From positions 965,009-1,029,008 of the forward strand of contig VZRN01004397.1 of NCBI GenBank assembly GCA_013397935.1: a stretch of DNA of 64,000 bases. Reading direction: 5' to 3'. Below, one piece after another: positions 36,601 through 51,600 of the stretch; position 1 is the stretch's first letter; each line of letters begins with the position of its first letter. The notes beneath the pieces were generated by a model, which saw nothing but the letters and a program-made list of their open reading frames with translations, did no database searches and was not told the DNA's origin. This DNA is from Dasyornis broadbenti (taxonomy: Eukaryota > Chordata > Aves > Passeriformes > Dasyornithidae). The position numbers were made by a program, and so were the translations under genes.

Positions 36601-39600
36601 TGAGCTGTCATTTAATGTTATCCACAACATACTTATTCTATTATTCTGTCTGCGTGCAGATTATCTGCTTCTTGTTACGTATGTTGCTTGTGAAGTGGCA
36701 CACGATTCCCAGATCTCTCTGAATTTGGCCTGTTCTTTTTAATTTCTCTGCATTCAGAGAAAAATGAGTGTATTTACCTCCTCAGACGTTCTTAGTTTGG
36801 TCATTCTTAAATACTTGTTTTCCCATATTCTAATACTTCTACTTTTTTCCCCCTAAAATGCACTTTTTACCTACTTCATGTTTTTGAAATAGTTTGTGGT
36901 TATAGCTTCCATGTTGCCCTTAAATGAGAGGGAAAGTCAAACTCATTGTAGCAAGTAGTTTGTGGCCTCACAGTCTTTGAACTATCATTTTTCAGTTTTA
37001 GTGAGGTTAATGAGATGAATCCGTTAGAGAATCACACAGGTAGTTGTTGAACTATATTCTATATATGTGAATCGGAGTGGAAGCATTAAGCATTTCTATT
37101 TGGGTGCTATGTTGCCGTGTGTGAAAATGCACTAGTCAGCTTTACTTTGGCTTATTTATGTTAGCATATTTTTGTGTTCTATAATTTGTCACTGCTGTGG
37201 AATGTTTGAATCAAAACACATCTCTCAGTTTGCTATGTAAGGAAGAGATTTTTGCATTTCTGAACTTGGATTTCTTTTATGGAGCGCATCCTTTTAAATA
37301 ATGAATACTCACGATGTATTCTCTTGGTGAGACTATGACATAAATGAAAACTATAGCGTAACAGAACAATTAATCTCTGTTCTATTAAATTATTTGGTGT
37401 AATGTCTGTTTAGTGTAACTAAGTTATGATTTAGCATTAGATTCAAGGTCTAGGAGATTGAAAATGGTAGCACAAGTAGTTTGCGTTGGGTTAGAGACTT
37501 TGTCAAGAGGATGAATTAAATCAGTGTCAGCAGTCCTTACTGACCACATGTTAGCAGACAGTAATCTTTCAGTTGACATGATAGGTCTCAGCTTAGAGGA
37601 GCTTTGAGGGAAGATGTGATACTGAGTTAACAGACTAATCTGAAGTTGATTCTGTGCATAAGAGTAGTAATGTTAAAGAGGGTGGTAGAAGCTGTCCACA
37701 TGTCTGGCAGAGCATATGAGAGAATGTAAGTGAGCAGTAAAAGGGGTGTATACATATTTCATACTGAAATGAAAAATACCTGCAAATTATATTGGTAGGT
37801 AGCTGGTTTTTATTGACTGGAAAAATGCCTTGGATGCTTTATTCTAATTGATTATAAATTGGTATACTGTAGTGTTTCCTTCAACCTCAATTTGTGGGAC
37901 TGAAGTTTCAGTATGTAGAACAGTACTATATCTCTGTTGTGTCTGATATTCCTGTTGCTGTTTCAGAGACTTGAATGAGTAAATCATCCTGTCATGGAAG
38001 TTTTCTTATTCTAGGTGTCAACTACTGTACAGTTGACATAAAATATCAGAACTGACATCAATCAAATTATGTCTTATAGGGGCGTGGAGAAACAAGGCAT
38101 TCCTGGAACTCTTTTTTTTTTTTTTTTCTTCCCCTCTCCCTTTTGTTTATTGTGCCAGTGAATCAAATCTGTCATAGGAAGGTGCTGACTTGTTACTCTT
38201 ACGTGTGTATAATAATTTCTTTTTTTGTAGGAGGCTTAAGTGTAATTATTAGGTTTTAAATAAGAATGAAATGTTTCTTTTAGTGATTATTCCTCACATT
38301 AAAGTGTGATGACTTCTAACGAAAAAGTTAGTCTTGTGCCTTTGGCCATCATTTTTTGTGAGTGGTTCTTCCAGGGATAGTGGCAGTTAAAAGAATATTA
38401 GCTTTAAATTTCCCTATTTGGTGCATTGCTTCTTCCCTGTATCTAATTACATTGTATGTTTTCACAATGTTTGCAGAAACATACGGTACTTCTACCATTG
38501 TATTGATACAGATATTTTTAGTATCTGTAGATTAGTTTCAGTTAGTATTCTTCATCACTGCCCTATTCAGTTGGAACACTTAACATGAGATTTTGGGAAT
38601 GAGGAATTCATTTGCTCTTTTTAAATGTCTGTGTGGGCTACATTCTTCACTATTAACACATTATGTAAAGTTAGAATGAAAAGCTAGAGAAACATGCTTC
38701 CAGTGATGCTGTTTCACTGAGAAATGTATATATTTCAGCAGGAAGAATGTCAGTTTAAAAATATTTTGTGTCACAGACTTTACGATCTCACACAATGAAT
38801 AAGAAAGAAACTACATTTACAAGAATATTTTATGTTGTAATGTCAGACCAAAAAAAATTCTGTCTTCAGTGACCTTTAGATATCTGTGGAACAATAAACA
38901 CAGCAGATGCATGTTTTATGAAGATAAGCTGTCAGTATGAGATCAGTTTTGTTGAGATACTAGTCTTGACATACAGCTGTTTATTCCTTTACTTGTGGTT
39001 GCATGCTTTTAAGAAACTTGTATGCTGCTGCCCATGTTTTCTGTTATAACAGAATTGTGTTTGAGAGTTCTGCTGTCTGTACTATTTGGTTATCTACACA
39101 GTGGATATGGCATAGACAAAATGTTTTGAGGCTCATGCTGTGTGTAAGTGGACCAAATATAAAGAGGAATATACCATTGCGTGTAAATTCAGCATGATTC
39201 ATGACCTTGACTGAAACTTTATTTATGGGGGAAAAGAACTCCCAACACCTAATGTTTAATTTAAATATGCTGTTTAATTAGGAAAATTGTTCTATCCAGT
39301 TCTAAATTGCATTGTGATCAGCACTGCTGGTCGTATTTGACTGTAGCTAGTATAGAAATGCAGTGTGCCAGTTTGTAATAACTGAAGTGTCGGGTATTCT
39401 TTTAAAACTTCAAGAAGGTATTCAAAACAAAAGTTGCTTTCTTCCCAGATAATAGCTTTGAAAAAAACTTCTGTGTTAAATTTTGAATTTTTACCTCTTT
39501 TTACTGTTGTCTGAATTTAATAAAAATTTCCAGTATTTTGATTGTTCCTTGTGATTATATCTATTCCTTTGCCATATCTTTCAGCTAGTTTCATTCACTG

Positions 39601-42600
39601 AAGGCAGTTTTGTTTTAGGGATGTTTAAGTCAAATGTGAAAAAAAATTCAAGCACCACTTGGCTCACAATGTGAATTTTGAGTGGCAACCTCCCTACCCC
39701 CAATAAAGCCGAAAACCCCCCTGACTCTTAAACACTGACTTCAGCAAAGTTGAATATTTAGTTACATGGTTGTATATGCTTTTCAGAAACTTTTGTTAAA
39801 AGAGGGAAACCACAGAGTTTGTTCCTAACTCAGTTTGTTAAGTTTCAGAAAATTTGCTGTTGTGTTGTAGCTTCTGCAGTTATGTTTTTTCAGTGCAACT
39901 TACATCATCCTGAAGCTTTCTTTTTTCCCTCCACTGAACCTATTTGACAAATAACAAAAAAAACAACCCAAAAAAAAAAGAAAAATTGCATTTGGATGGC
40001 CGGTAATTTTATTTTTGAGAACAGACCTTCATCTTCATGTTGTGTAATGGCAAGCGCTAGTTTAAGTCCCTGTTCTGCTTTGCACCATGGGAAACAGTGG
40101 AGCTTAGCAGAAATTTGTGCAATGTGGCTGTGTTTGAATAGTAGCCTGGGAGATGGTAGAGAGACACTTCAAGTAGTTTGGGCAGCTGGAAAATTTCAGG
40201 TAGGTGAAATGCCTTAGATGAAATGAAAGGTAGTAGGAGACTAAGAAGAGCAGGTAGGAAGGGATTCCAGCGTATAGTGGCATATGTTTTGGGAAAGGCT
40301 TGTAATCACCCTTTGGGACTTAAGCTCTTATTTCTGTCTTGCATTGTCACCTCAGAGCTTCAGAGATGCCTGTAATGCAGTACAGTTAAGTAGGAAACGC
40401 AGGATTAAATAGCTGAATAGTGGTGCCCTTCATGGTTGTTTTGGTGGGTAACTGCCTTTTCTTCTGGCAGGAGAAAGCTGCATGTTGCAACTTTCCCTGA
40501 ACCTATTGAATATGTCTATAGATCAGGTTGGTCTGCACGTTTGCACTTGGTCTGGTACTTCCGGAAATGCTGGATTTACTGCTTGTGCAAATAAGGTGTG
40601 CCTGTAGTTCTTCATCTGTCTGTGGATCTCAGGAAAGTAGACAGGAGTAGTCTGTTCTAGCTGCCATCTTTGCAGACCTCTCCTGAGATCTGATCCTCAT
40701 GATCAGCAGAATGAGCTATTTTGCTTAAATTGGAGTGGTACTTAACAATAATATGTATTTCAACGTACAGGTGGTTAAGAAGTGTCCAGATTGAAAATGC
40801 AGCACAGATTTTCCAGAGAGCCTTCTAATACAGATTTATTTTTAGTTTCAGTACAAAACGGTTCAATTCATCAAAAGGATGCAGTAAATGATGATGATTT
40901 TGAGCCATATCTAAGTAGTCAGACAAATCAGGTAAGTGAACATTGTTTACTACCTTGAAGTTAACTTTGATGTTCAACTGACTTCCAGACTTATTTTTTT
41001 GATATTTCTTAGCATTACTGACTTGCCTGAATATACATTGAAATATAATTTTATATCACATTTTGTCATATCATATGATACCTTAAGCAGGTTGAGTATT
41101 CTTAAGAATTCTGGAAAAGCTTCAGTTAAAAAGCATGTTTTGTTGTCACTTGCTCTTGTGCTTGTGCTCTAGCTTCAGAAAGATGCAGTTACAAGAAACT
41201 TGAGCTAAAACACAAACCCCAAACTCTTACATTTACAACAAAATCATCATTTTGGATGCAGTCCAAAACAACAGTTTTATTTGCTCTGAGAATATATTAA
41301 CTGCTTGGACATCATTTCCTTTAAAGGTTGTAGAAGTAGCTCACAGCTGATGCCATAATAGATGGAAGTTTAATATTACTACAGCTTGGTACATCTCTTC
41401 TGCCAAGAAGTTAATGACGTGACTTTCAGAGCTGTGAATTGCCTCTGTAGTTGAAAGTTAATGAGTTATGTTAAGCTTGTAAGTTGGAGTGGTCTTGAGA
41501 GAGAGAGTGCAAATTATTAAAAGTCTAAGAATTTTGCTTGCCTTCATTTTTTTTTTCCCCAATAATACAACATTAAGGAGGCATCAGCTAGAGAATGATA
41601 ATGTGCAATTTCTTCTCTGAAACAACACCAGAAGTCATACGGGTGTAGTCCTTCAAATGTCTCAAGAAGTAAATTCTGTGATTTCCCAGGAGTCTACCTG
41701 GTGTAGTACTGATTTAATGCCCATTCTCAGTAGCATGGATATTTTACCTTTTTTTTTTGTTGTTGTTACTCCTGAAACAAACAGGCGTCCTTGCATCCAT
41801 TTCACTGTAATATTTGGTTGGAGTCTCCAATTAGAAGTGAGAAATTTGACAAAAGCTAAGAATACCAGAACTTTAAATCACAGTTGCAGCTATTTTTCTT
41901 TAGTTATGAAGGTACAGTTATGACTTGTTTAGAGTAGCTTGTTACTTTCTTTTGACTGTTGGCATGGAGGCATTTTAAACCTGGCTTAGTAGCTAAAAAT
42001 GAAGATAATGTTCCAAAAAAAAATGGAGCCTTTTAGTGCTTTGAGAAGTTCCCATGAAAAAATGGCCATATCTGACAGATATCTCACTCATCTTTTATGT
42101 TGTGAGGAATGCTGGAAGTTACAAATACATTCATATAACCCTTAAAGATGTTTTGGATTGAATTAGATTTTTTTTTTTGCCCTGAGCATCATTGTCAATA
42201 TTGCTGATTTTCTAAATTGTATTTTCTTGCAGAGTAACAGCTATCCACCAATGTCAGACCCATATATGCCTAGCTATTACGCTCCATCCATTGGATTTCC
42301 ATACTCTTTAGGTGAAGCAGCATGGTCAACTGCAGGTGACCCTCCAATGCCATATTTGACAACTTATGGACAGATGAGCAATGGTGAACACCATTACATA
42401 CCCGATGGTGTATTTAGTCAGCCTGGGGCATTAGGAAATACCCCTCCATTTCTCGGGCAGCATGGATTTAATTTTTTTCCTGGGAATGCAGACTTCTCTA
42501 CATGGGGGACAAGTGGATCTCAGGGACAATCAACGCAAAGCTCTGCTTACAGCAGCAGCTATGGCTATCCACCTAGTTCTCTTGGGAGAGCCATAGCAGA

Positions 42601-45600
42601 TGGACAGGCTGGATTTGGCAGTGATACTCTGAGCAAGGTGCCTGGGATTAGCAGCATTGAGCAAGGCATGACTGGACTGAAAATTGGTGGAGATATGACG
42701 GCTGCTGTGACAAAAACTGTAGGTTCAGCTCTGAGCAGTACAGGTATGACAAGCATTGCAGCTAACAGCGTGCCCCCAGTTAGCAGTTCAGCACCTAAAC
42801 CAACCTCATGGGCTGCAATTGCAAGGAAACCTGCTAAACCTCAGCCGAAACTCAAGCCTAAAGGTAATGTGGGCATAGGGGGCCCTGCTGTACCGCCACC
42901 ACCTATAAAACACAACATGAATATTGGAACTTGGGATGACAAAGGGTCAGTGGTAAAAGCACCCCCAGCTCAACCAGTACTGCCTCCTCAGACTATAATC
43001 CAGCAGCCTCAGCCATTAATTCAACCACCGCCACTGGTGCAAAGCCAACTGCCTCAACAGCAGCCTCAGCCACAGCAACCACAACAGCAACAAGGACCTC
43101 AGCAGCAGGCCCAGCCTCACCAGTTGCAGCAGCAACAGCTGCAAAACCGCTGGGTAGCTCCTCGTAATAGGGGAGTGGGCTTCAGCCAGAACAATGGAGC
43201 TGGTAGTGAGAACTTTGGTTTAGGTGTTGTATCCGTCAGCTCCTCACCTTCTGGTGTGGAAGTGCACCCAGTGCTGGAGAAACTAAAGGCCATAAACAAC
43301 TACAATCCCAAAGACTTCGATTGGAATCTGAAGAATGGACGTGTGTTTATAATCAAAAGTTATTCAGAGGACGATATTCATCGCTCCATTAAGTACTCTA
43401 TCTGGTGTAGTACTGAGCATGGTAATAAGCGCTTGGATGCTGCTTACCGGTCTCTGAATGGAAAAGGCCCACTCTATTTACTCTTCAGTGTGAATGGCAG
43501 TGGACACTTTTGTGGAGTGGCTGAGATGAAGTCTGTTGTGGACTACAATGCATATGCTGGTGTCTGGTCTCAGGATAAGTGGAAGGGGAAGTTTGATGTC
43601 AAATGGATCTTTGTCAAAGACGTTCCCAATAACCAACTGCGACATATTCGCTTGGAAAACAATGACAACAAACCGGTTACCAATTCGAGGGACACTCAAG
43701 AGGTACCCCTAGAAAAAGCCAAGCAAGTGCTTAAAATAATTGCTACTTTCAAGCATACCACCTCAATCTTTGATGACTTTGCACATTATGAGAAGCGTCA
43801 AGAGGAGGAGGAAGCCATGCGTAGGGTAAGAAATCAGTGTCATTATAGTAGCTCTCTTTTTTTCGTTTTTTTCCTGTTTTTGAAAACCTTGTTTTTTATT
43901 CATCTGGAATTTCTATCTGCAAGTGTTGAATCAGAAAGTGGTACTTTTTACACAAAGTGTTTACTTGATATAACAGGCTCTTAATGAAAGAGTTTAAGTT
44001 CCTATAGCTTCTTTGTTAGTTCAGTCATGGTTTAATCCCAATACTAAGATAGGCCTTTATAAGCAGACATGTGACATGTTTTACTTTTTCAATGCAAATG
44101 AAAACTGAGTTGAGTGTATTGTCCATAACTGAAGTCTTCTTGCTTAGATTTTTTTTACAGTTTTTGGATGTCACAAAAAGGACCAGAAATTAGAGAAGCC
44201 ACATACTTTAACGTATCATTTCAATTCAAATTCTGCTTTAATGAAATGTTAACAGCATGAATTCTGTGAAAAGCAGGTTTTCTCCTTGATGCAATTTACC
44301 TTCTGTACAATTGTGAAACACAGAAGTGATACAGTGATGACTTGTATAGTGTCAAAATAATTTTTTGGACCTTTCTGATATGCATTTCCTAAAAAAAGTA
44401 ATGCGCAGTTCACTTATGCAAAGAAGAGCAAATGTGATAAATCTGTGGAGAAACTTTTAGTTTTGGAGGCATTTCAGGAAACCAGACAAGGGAAAAGCAT
44501 TTTATTCAAGCTGTTTTCTAGTACTTGTCTACTTTGTCCTGTGTACTCTCCCTAGTCATAACACTTGTGTTCATCATTGGCCACAATATTTACTTTTCCT
44601 ATATTTACTTTCTTTCCAGACTTGCCAGTAGCTGTAAATATATGATTTGTCTCATTGTTAGAGACATTTCAGGAGCTATTTTTACCAGTTAGATGATATG
44701 CAAATATTCAAAAATAGGTGTTTCCATCAGCGCGGTTTTGCGCTAATTATCTCTATTCATCATGTCACACCACTCACTGAATAAAAACCCCCAAAAGTCT
44801 AGGGTTTATGCTAACTAGGGGCTTTGAGACATACAAAGGTGAGAATTTGTTCACTTGAAGCCAACACATAGAGAGGCTGTGACATAGGTGAAATGCTTAC
44901 TTCACTCAGTTTTCTAGTACTTAGTTTCACCCCTCTTGTATTTCATCATTCTTCAACACATTACATCTCCTGTAGAACGGTGTTGGGCATACCCAAAATC
45001 AATTTTGTAGTTCTATTGCATGACTCTGCAATAAATTGTCATATTGAAAGTTTTCTGTTGTTGAGAGGCTAGATGAATATCCCAGCTGGGTGTGTAATGC
45101 TTTTGGATTTTTTTTTTTTTCTAAAAAGAAAATGGATTATGCGCTAAATTAATATTGTTAGTTCCATGGTATCTTGATGATGGGATGATGGACTGCTTTC
45201 TTAACTAATATTCAATGTAAGGGGCAAACTTTTCAGGCTTTGGTACAACTTCATCAAGTACAGCATCACCAGCCAGTCAAGGGGGGAGATTGTCCCGCTC
45301 TGCTCTACACTGGGGCGGCCCCACCTCGAGTGCTGGGGGGGTTTTCAGTGCCACAATATAAGAAAGAAATAAAGCTATTATAGAGCGTCCAGAAGGGCCA
45401 CAAAGATGATGAATGGTCTGGAGGGGAAGCTATGTGAGGAGAAGCTGTGGACACTTGGTTTGTTCATCCTAGAGGAGACCGAGGGGAGACCTCATTGTGG
45501 TCTTAAGCACCCTCATGAGGGGAAGTGGAGGGGCAGGCACTGATTTCTTCACTCTTGTGACCAGTGACAGGTTTAGAGGGAATGGTCTGAAGCTATGCTG

Positions 45601-48600
45601 GGGAAGATGTAGATCAGATAAAAGAGGATGGGCACTGGAACAGGATCCCCAGGGAAGTAGTCCCAGTGCCAAGTCTGGTAGAGTTCAAGAAGTGTTTGGT
45701 CAATACTCTCAGGCACATGGTGCAACTATTGGGCTGTCCTGCACAGAACCAGGTGTTGGACTCTGATCCTCATGGGTCCTTCCCAACTCCAGATATTCTG
45801 ATTCTGTGATTCATTGTGATTTTTGTCATGCTTCAGGAGAACTAAGATTATAATGTATCTGTAGCCTTCAAGCTTCGGTATTTTCTAAATTTTTAAAGTT
45901 TCAAGATATTCCACAAATAATTGGTTTACTTCAAAAGCAGCTCCTTTTTTTGAAAAAACTTCACAAAGAAGTCATAATTCAGACATGCCCTAGCAACTCA
46001 GGAAGATTGTTTTATTTGTGGTTTTGTTCCCTCAGTAGTAGGTGAAGCTACAAAATGTAATGAAGAGGAAGAATGTAGATTATTGGAAATGTTTCTAGGT
46101 ATGCTAAACTTAAAATTTGAAGTACTAAATTCAACATTTAGTAGGTGTGAACTAGATAACTGTGATTATGGGCATTTGAGTAATAAAATAACATTGCTAT
46201 TTGATTAATATCTTCAGAGAAACATACGGTATCTGTATGATTCAAGTACTGAACTCTGTATTTCTCTGTAAATTTTTTTCACCCAATAGTGTTGGGAAAG
46301 GTAACTTACTTGTCAAGATACTTGCATAGTGGCCATTGGCTCTTTTACAGCATTGTACAAATTGGTTTTATGATCAATTATGAAAAATTGCTTTAGAGCT
46401 GTGTAGGTTAGTTGTCAGGTTTTCTCTTTGTAGATGGATTTGAGGCATGCCTTAAGCAAATTAATATGGACTTGAAATATAGGAAGTCCAGATTAAACTA
46501 ATGACATCTAGTGAGAGTTTATCTTTAGCATTCTCTTATGATTGAATGTTGCTTTTAAATCTTTGGGTTTTTTCTTTTATCACACAGTGTACAAACAGCC
46601 TGTCTTTAAATTGTAAACATACAGTTGTTAACTCTTTTGTGGTTCAAGTTTGTAAACGCACCAATTAGTATTGTAAGCTCTGGTTTATGGTTAATTGAGT
46701 AATTCTTTATTACCTGGTGCCAGCTAGGCTTTCATGGAGCTGTATTTAAGTAAGTGCACTTTCTACTGCCAGTAGAACTGTGTAAATTAAGTTTGTGCTC
46801 ATTTTCTTTGGCAGCTGTGGCAAGCACTTTGTTTCCAGTGTTTTGGTCATGAAAAATATGCTTATTACTGTTAATAAAATATTAAATGCATCAGGCAGCA
46901 GTAGTCACTTCCATGTTCCTCGAAATTCAGTTAATGTTTTGTTGTTGCATAGGTGGTTACAAACTTTCATACACACAGCGATCTAAATATCGTAAGCAGC
47001 AAATGATTTAGGGATTTAATTTACTTTATAACTGTTCATCATTACAGCTAACTTATCTTAAAATAATTGGTTGTAAAAGTTTAATCTTAACAACTCAGAG
47101 GGATCAATAATTCATTTCCAATATGGCCTAGCAGTATGTTTTATTAAAATATGGCAGTATACTTCTAAAAGTGCAAGGAATAGTCTCTGATTAGCATGAA
47201 ACTTCAGTAACTTCACCATTTTATAAAGGTTACTTAAAAATGACAATGGATAGTCTCTTTAAGCATAAATATTAGAATTCTAGTGTCTTCCACTGTTTGA
47301 TGTGACCCTAGTGTGGGCAAGGTATCTACAGCTGGGGTTGTGCAGTAATCATTCCCGTTCTCTTACAGCTCAGGTTCCAGTGTCCTATTTTAGACTTACA
47401 AGTGCTGTGATCTTATACCAAAGGATCAAAGAAATGTGTGATGCTTTTCATGAGTTCTGTCAGACATATATTGAAATAATCTGGAATTCCATTTGTCCTT
47501 AACTGCTGTTTTGTGGTATAAATATGCCTATTTGTATGCATATTATTTAAAAAGATATTTTACTGTCTTTTGATGAAGTTGTAGCTGTAAATTCTAAATG
47601 AATGAAACAGAAGTCTTAAAATATGCCTTTTAAGATGGCATAATTACATTTTAGAAAATAAAAGATATTGAAAATAAAGAAAAACCTTTGTAGTAGTAGC
47701 TTTGCACCTGATCTTCAGTAAGTATATGGATGAAAATAAAATGTGGCTCTGATTAAAAATACAGTTGTTGGCAGATTACAACTTCCTTGTTCTCAGATGG
47801 TGACTTATTAACCTGCAATTACGTGTTGTCCTAGGACTCTTTTTGGTCCTTTTTGGTGGAGAACTCTACTTTTGTAGCATACAGTGGGGAAAAAAGGTCA
47901 TGGTTTCATGTAATTGTAGAGTGCTTTAGATGGTTTTCCTAGTGTGAGAGTCCAGAAAAGTAATTGATTTTTATTCATGAGGTAAGACAGAAGAATATAG
48001 TATATATTTGTGTTTATCTAATTTGCATTTGGAATTTTTTTACTTTTCAGGAGGCCTTTAAATGGCAGATAAATAAGCATTCAAAATTTTAAATTTCTCC
48101 TGTTGTATTACATATGTTGTAGTAGGAATGCTGGCATAGCTAGAACTTTTTTACTCTGAAAAGGAGTAATTTTTTCCCCCCCTTTATTCTGATACCAATG
48201 TAACTTTTGTTTCTCTGATAATTGGGTCATAATCAGGCTGCAGTATTAAGCAGTGTAACTCCTTTCCTTTCTAGGACATTGCTGACATGTGCTTGATTTG
48301 GTACTTAAAAATATCTTGATGGGAGAAAACATCCATTAGGAGTGGACTGTAGCTGCTTCTTCCTCCTCTTAACCCCCAACCATCAATTACTATGTTATAA
48401 TGTCAAACTCAGGTATAACTTTTAAAAGTTTGTGTGTTTACATCTAAAAGAAGTTCATGTAATAAACATGAAACTATCTAAAAGAGGGTTATGTAATTAA
48501 TATCTTCTGAGAAACATGTTAATTTCCTGTATGCTTTTGATGGAGTTTCAAGGGATATTATTTTGCAATTTCCTTGAACTTCATGTTTATCAACAGTGTA

Positions 48601-51600
48601 GTCTTCATAATTGAAATGGAGAAAGTAGAAACAGGAGACACTTTTTTGCCCATCCCTTGATAGTCATGAGATGAATATGTACCCCTGGTCATGGGAGAAG
48701 ATGATTATTTGAAGCTAGAATAACTTTGGACAGACTGATCCAGAAATTCCTTTCCATGATGGTGTGCTTATTTACCATGTCTTCATTTGCTTGTGCATCT
48801 TTAGTCTTTTGGAAACACTTAAAAGTGACCTTCAAGTTCTTGTGTTACAGACACAGGGATTTCAGATGTGCCTGTTTTCTGTGCATTTGGTAGAGTCAAT
48901 TGTTTCTGTTCCAAGGTAGGGTTTGATTAGAGGGGGGATGATAGACGTTATAATGTGGTCTTTTATAGAGTGACCATGTAAGAGTCTGAGCAGTGGTATT
49001 GCCTTCTTTTCTCTAGTGATGATGCAAGAGGGAAAATGCAGTATTGGACTGTTGAATAAAAGAGGTGGAAGGTAATTAATTAATTTCACAGGCAGTCTTC
49101 GTTCATAGCAACACTTGTATGGGCCTTGCAGTGTTTTTTGGTTTGGGTTTGTTTTTTTTTTTGTTTGGTTGTTTTTTTTGTTGGGGTTTTTTTTGGTTTT
49201 TTTGTTTGTTTGTTTTAAATCTGTACCTGAAAATCAAGTCTACAAAGTACTTTCTACAGAGTGGATTCAACTTCTCTTACTCTGGGAATCAAAAGACCAA
49301 TTTCTCCTGTAAAATAGGGACCCCTATTGGAAAAGCTAGGAATATCAACCCAATGGTTTACTTAAATGCTTAAGAGACCAGTCAGTTTTGGAATCTAATA
49401 CTTTAATGTTCTTAAATATCAAGGTAACTACCTAAGACAAGACTTCAAACTTGAATTGAACTGGATCTGTGACAGCTGTACCTTTTCTAAATGCTGTATA
49501 TTTTAAGTTGTGGTTTTTTTTTTTTTTAAGCAAAGGAGTAATTCTAAATCCCTTGTTCCCAGAGCAAAAGTAGAATCTTGAGTATACACAAATAGCTGAA
49601 AAAATTCATAAGGCAGCTTTCTGCTTCCTGCTACATCTCCACAAGAGTTCAGTGCTCTATTAAGAACAAATTGTCTAGAACAGTGGTGCTTTTCCTGCAG
49701 TTTGCAGGGAAGAAATATGCCTGCATATTGCAAGGAAGTCCCAGCCTATGTGACTCTTCACAGCCTTGCTTCATTGATTCGTACTGCAGATGGGCTAGCT
49801 AGCAAAAACTCAGTGATGATTTCTGGAAGTGATTTCCTGGAAAAAGTGGCACTTTGAAACATGCAGATCTTGCATGTCTGTTAAAGCTGTTCCTGTAGAT
49901 GCAGTTGAACTAGGATTGTTTCATATCAAAACTGATTTGCTTAAACTTTCATATTAACCTAGCTGAAATGAAACAATACAAAACTTACCAGATGATAATT
50001 TTTTTTTGAGCCCAGTTCTTTGTGAGTTTTTCAGAGGTTTGGTAGTGTAATTAATATTGATGAGTAATTATTGTTTTGCATTTTTATCCTGCGGATTATA
50101 GTCAGTTATAAAAAGTAAATGTAAACTTCTATGTTCACTGTATTTTCGTATAAATAGGAAATCACAATAAAGTAAGTTCATTTTTCCTCATAGTAGGTTG
50201 GAATTTGAGTTACACCTATTCAAAGTGTATGAGTGGTGAGGCTTAAAGGAAGACTGTCTGAGAAATTCTTCCTCAGTGTGTTTTGTAAGCCCTGCAGTGA
50301 ATGTTATTTCCCTTCCAAGGCTACTATAAATTCCTTAATAGAGCAGTTAAATGTGTTCTTGTTTCCCATGGGCATCTGAGGAAAACTAACCCAGGTGCCA
50401 GAATCATCTTTCTGCTTCTTTTGTTGGGACAGAGATCATCACTAAACGCAATTTCTATAGATTTAGTAAGAAGCTGTCTTGTCAGTCTTCAAAAGCCAAT
50501 GTTGTACTCTGAGCATTGTTAACAAACAATAATGAGGATCTGGAGGCATTTTTTTTTTTCTTTTTAATGAACTTGCTGAAATGGCTGTCTTATAGATAAT
50601 TAAAGTCTGATATTTCAGTGTATAATGATGTACAGCACTGAAGCAGAGCACTTGCTACTTGCAGTTAGAATTGGCTGATCCATCACTGAAAGTATCCACC
50701 TGGGAAAACAAGACTGGAAGGGCTTTTCTGGCTCATGGAGTTCAAGCTTGGTTTCTGCAGAGCTTTTCTTTGTTCTGTGTTATCATATGGTGTCTGTAAG
50801 GTAGTTGAGTTACTTTCTCCACATCTGCCTTCTGAATGGTTGTGCCCTGTGGAATTTCAGACGTGGATCAAGTTCTTACTGCCGTTGTCATTACCATAAT
50901 AAAACAGTATGGTCTGTCCATGTTCTACAAGCAGTGGAAGTGTTTGCTCAAATTTAAATTTGTTCACCTTTTTACTGCAAATTGTTTACATTTTTTCCTA
51001 TAATATAGAGATATAAGTACGTTTTAGTGACTGAAATAAGTAAAATGACATCAAAACTAGTAGGAAAAATAAATAAATTAGACATCTAGGTCTTCTGCCT
51101 TTTGCAGAGTTTCTTAATATTTAGGTACTTGAGAACCTTATATACTGTCTGTAGCTCAACTGATCTGCAGCAGCAAGATCTCAGATGAATATTAATTCAT
51201 AAAGCTTACTGGAAGAAGGAACTACTATGAAGTTGTAAAACCTTATTTATTTGACTTTGTATGTTAACTTTTGTTTTTAATTTGTGCCTTGTGGTTTTCA
51301 CGTTGGGTTAAGGAATAGAAGAAAATTAGTGTTTAGGGAGGGGATGGCATCTGCACAGGAAACATTTCTGGGTTCATGTAAGACTTCTAGGTTCATGTAG
51401 GACTTCTAGAGACCCTTCTCATCTGATCCTTCCTTTCCAGAATTCCCAGAAGTGCTTCTTAGAGAAATGTTTTTAAACATATTTATCTTTTTCTTAGGTA
51501 ATTTCTGTGTTGAGGATATGTGCCCTCTTTAGTTGGGAATTTAATAGTGAGAAGTTACAAAGGACCAATGTTTTTCTTAACTTTAAAGATTCAGTAATCC

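Noticed and set aside
49115..49373. Phe-rich hydrophobic open frames resembling membrane segments
   Set aside because: They are created by the T/G-rich simple repeat at 49133-49217.
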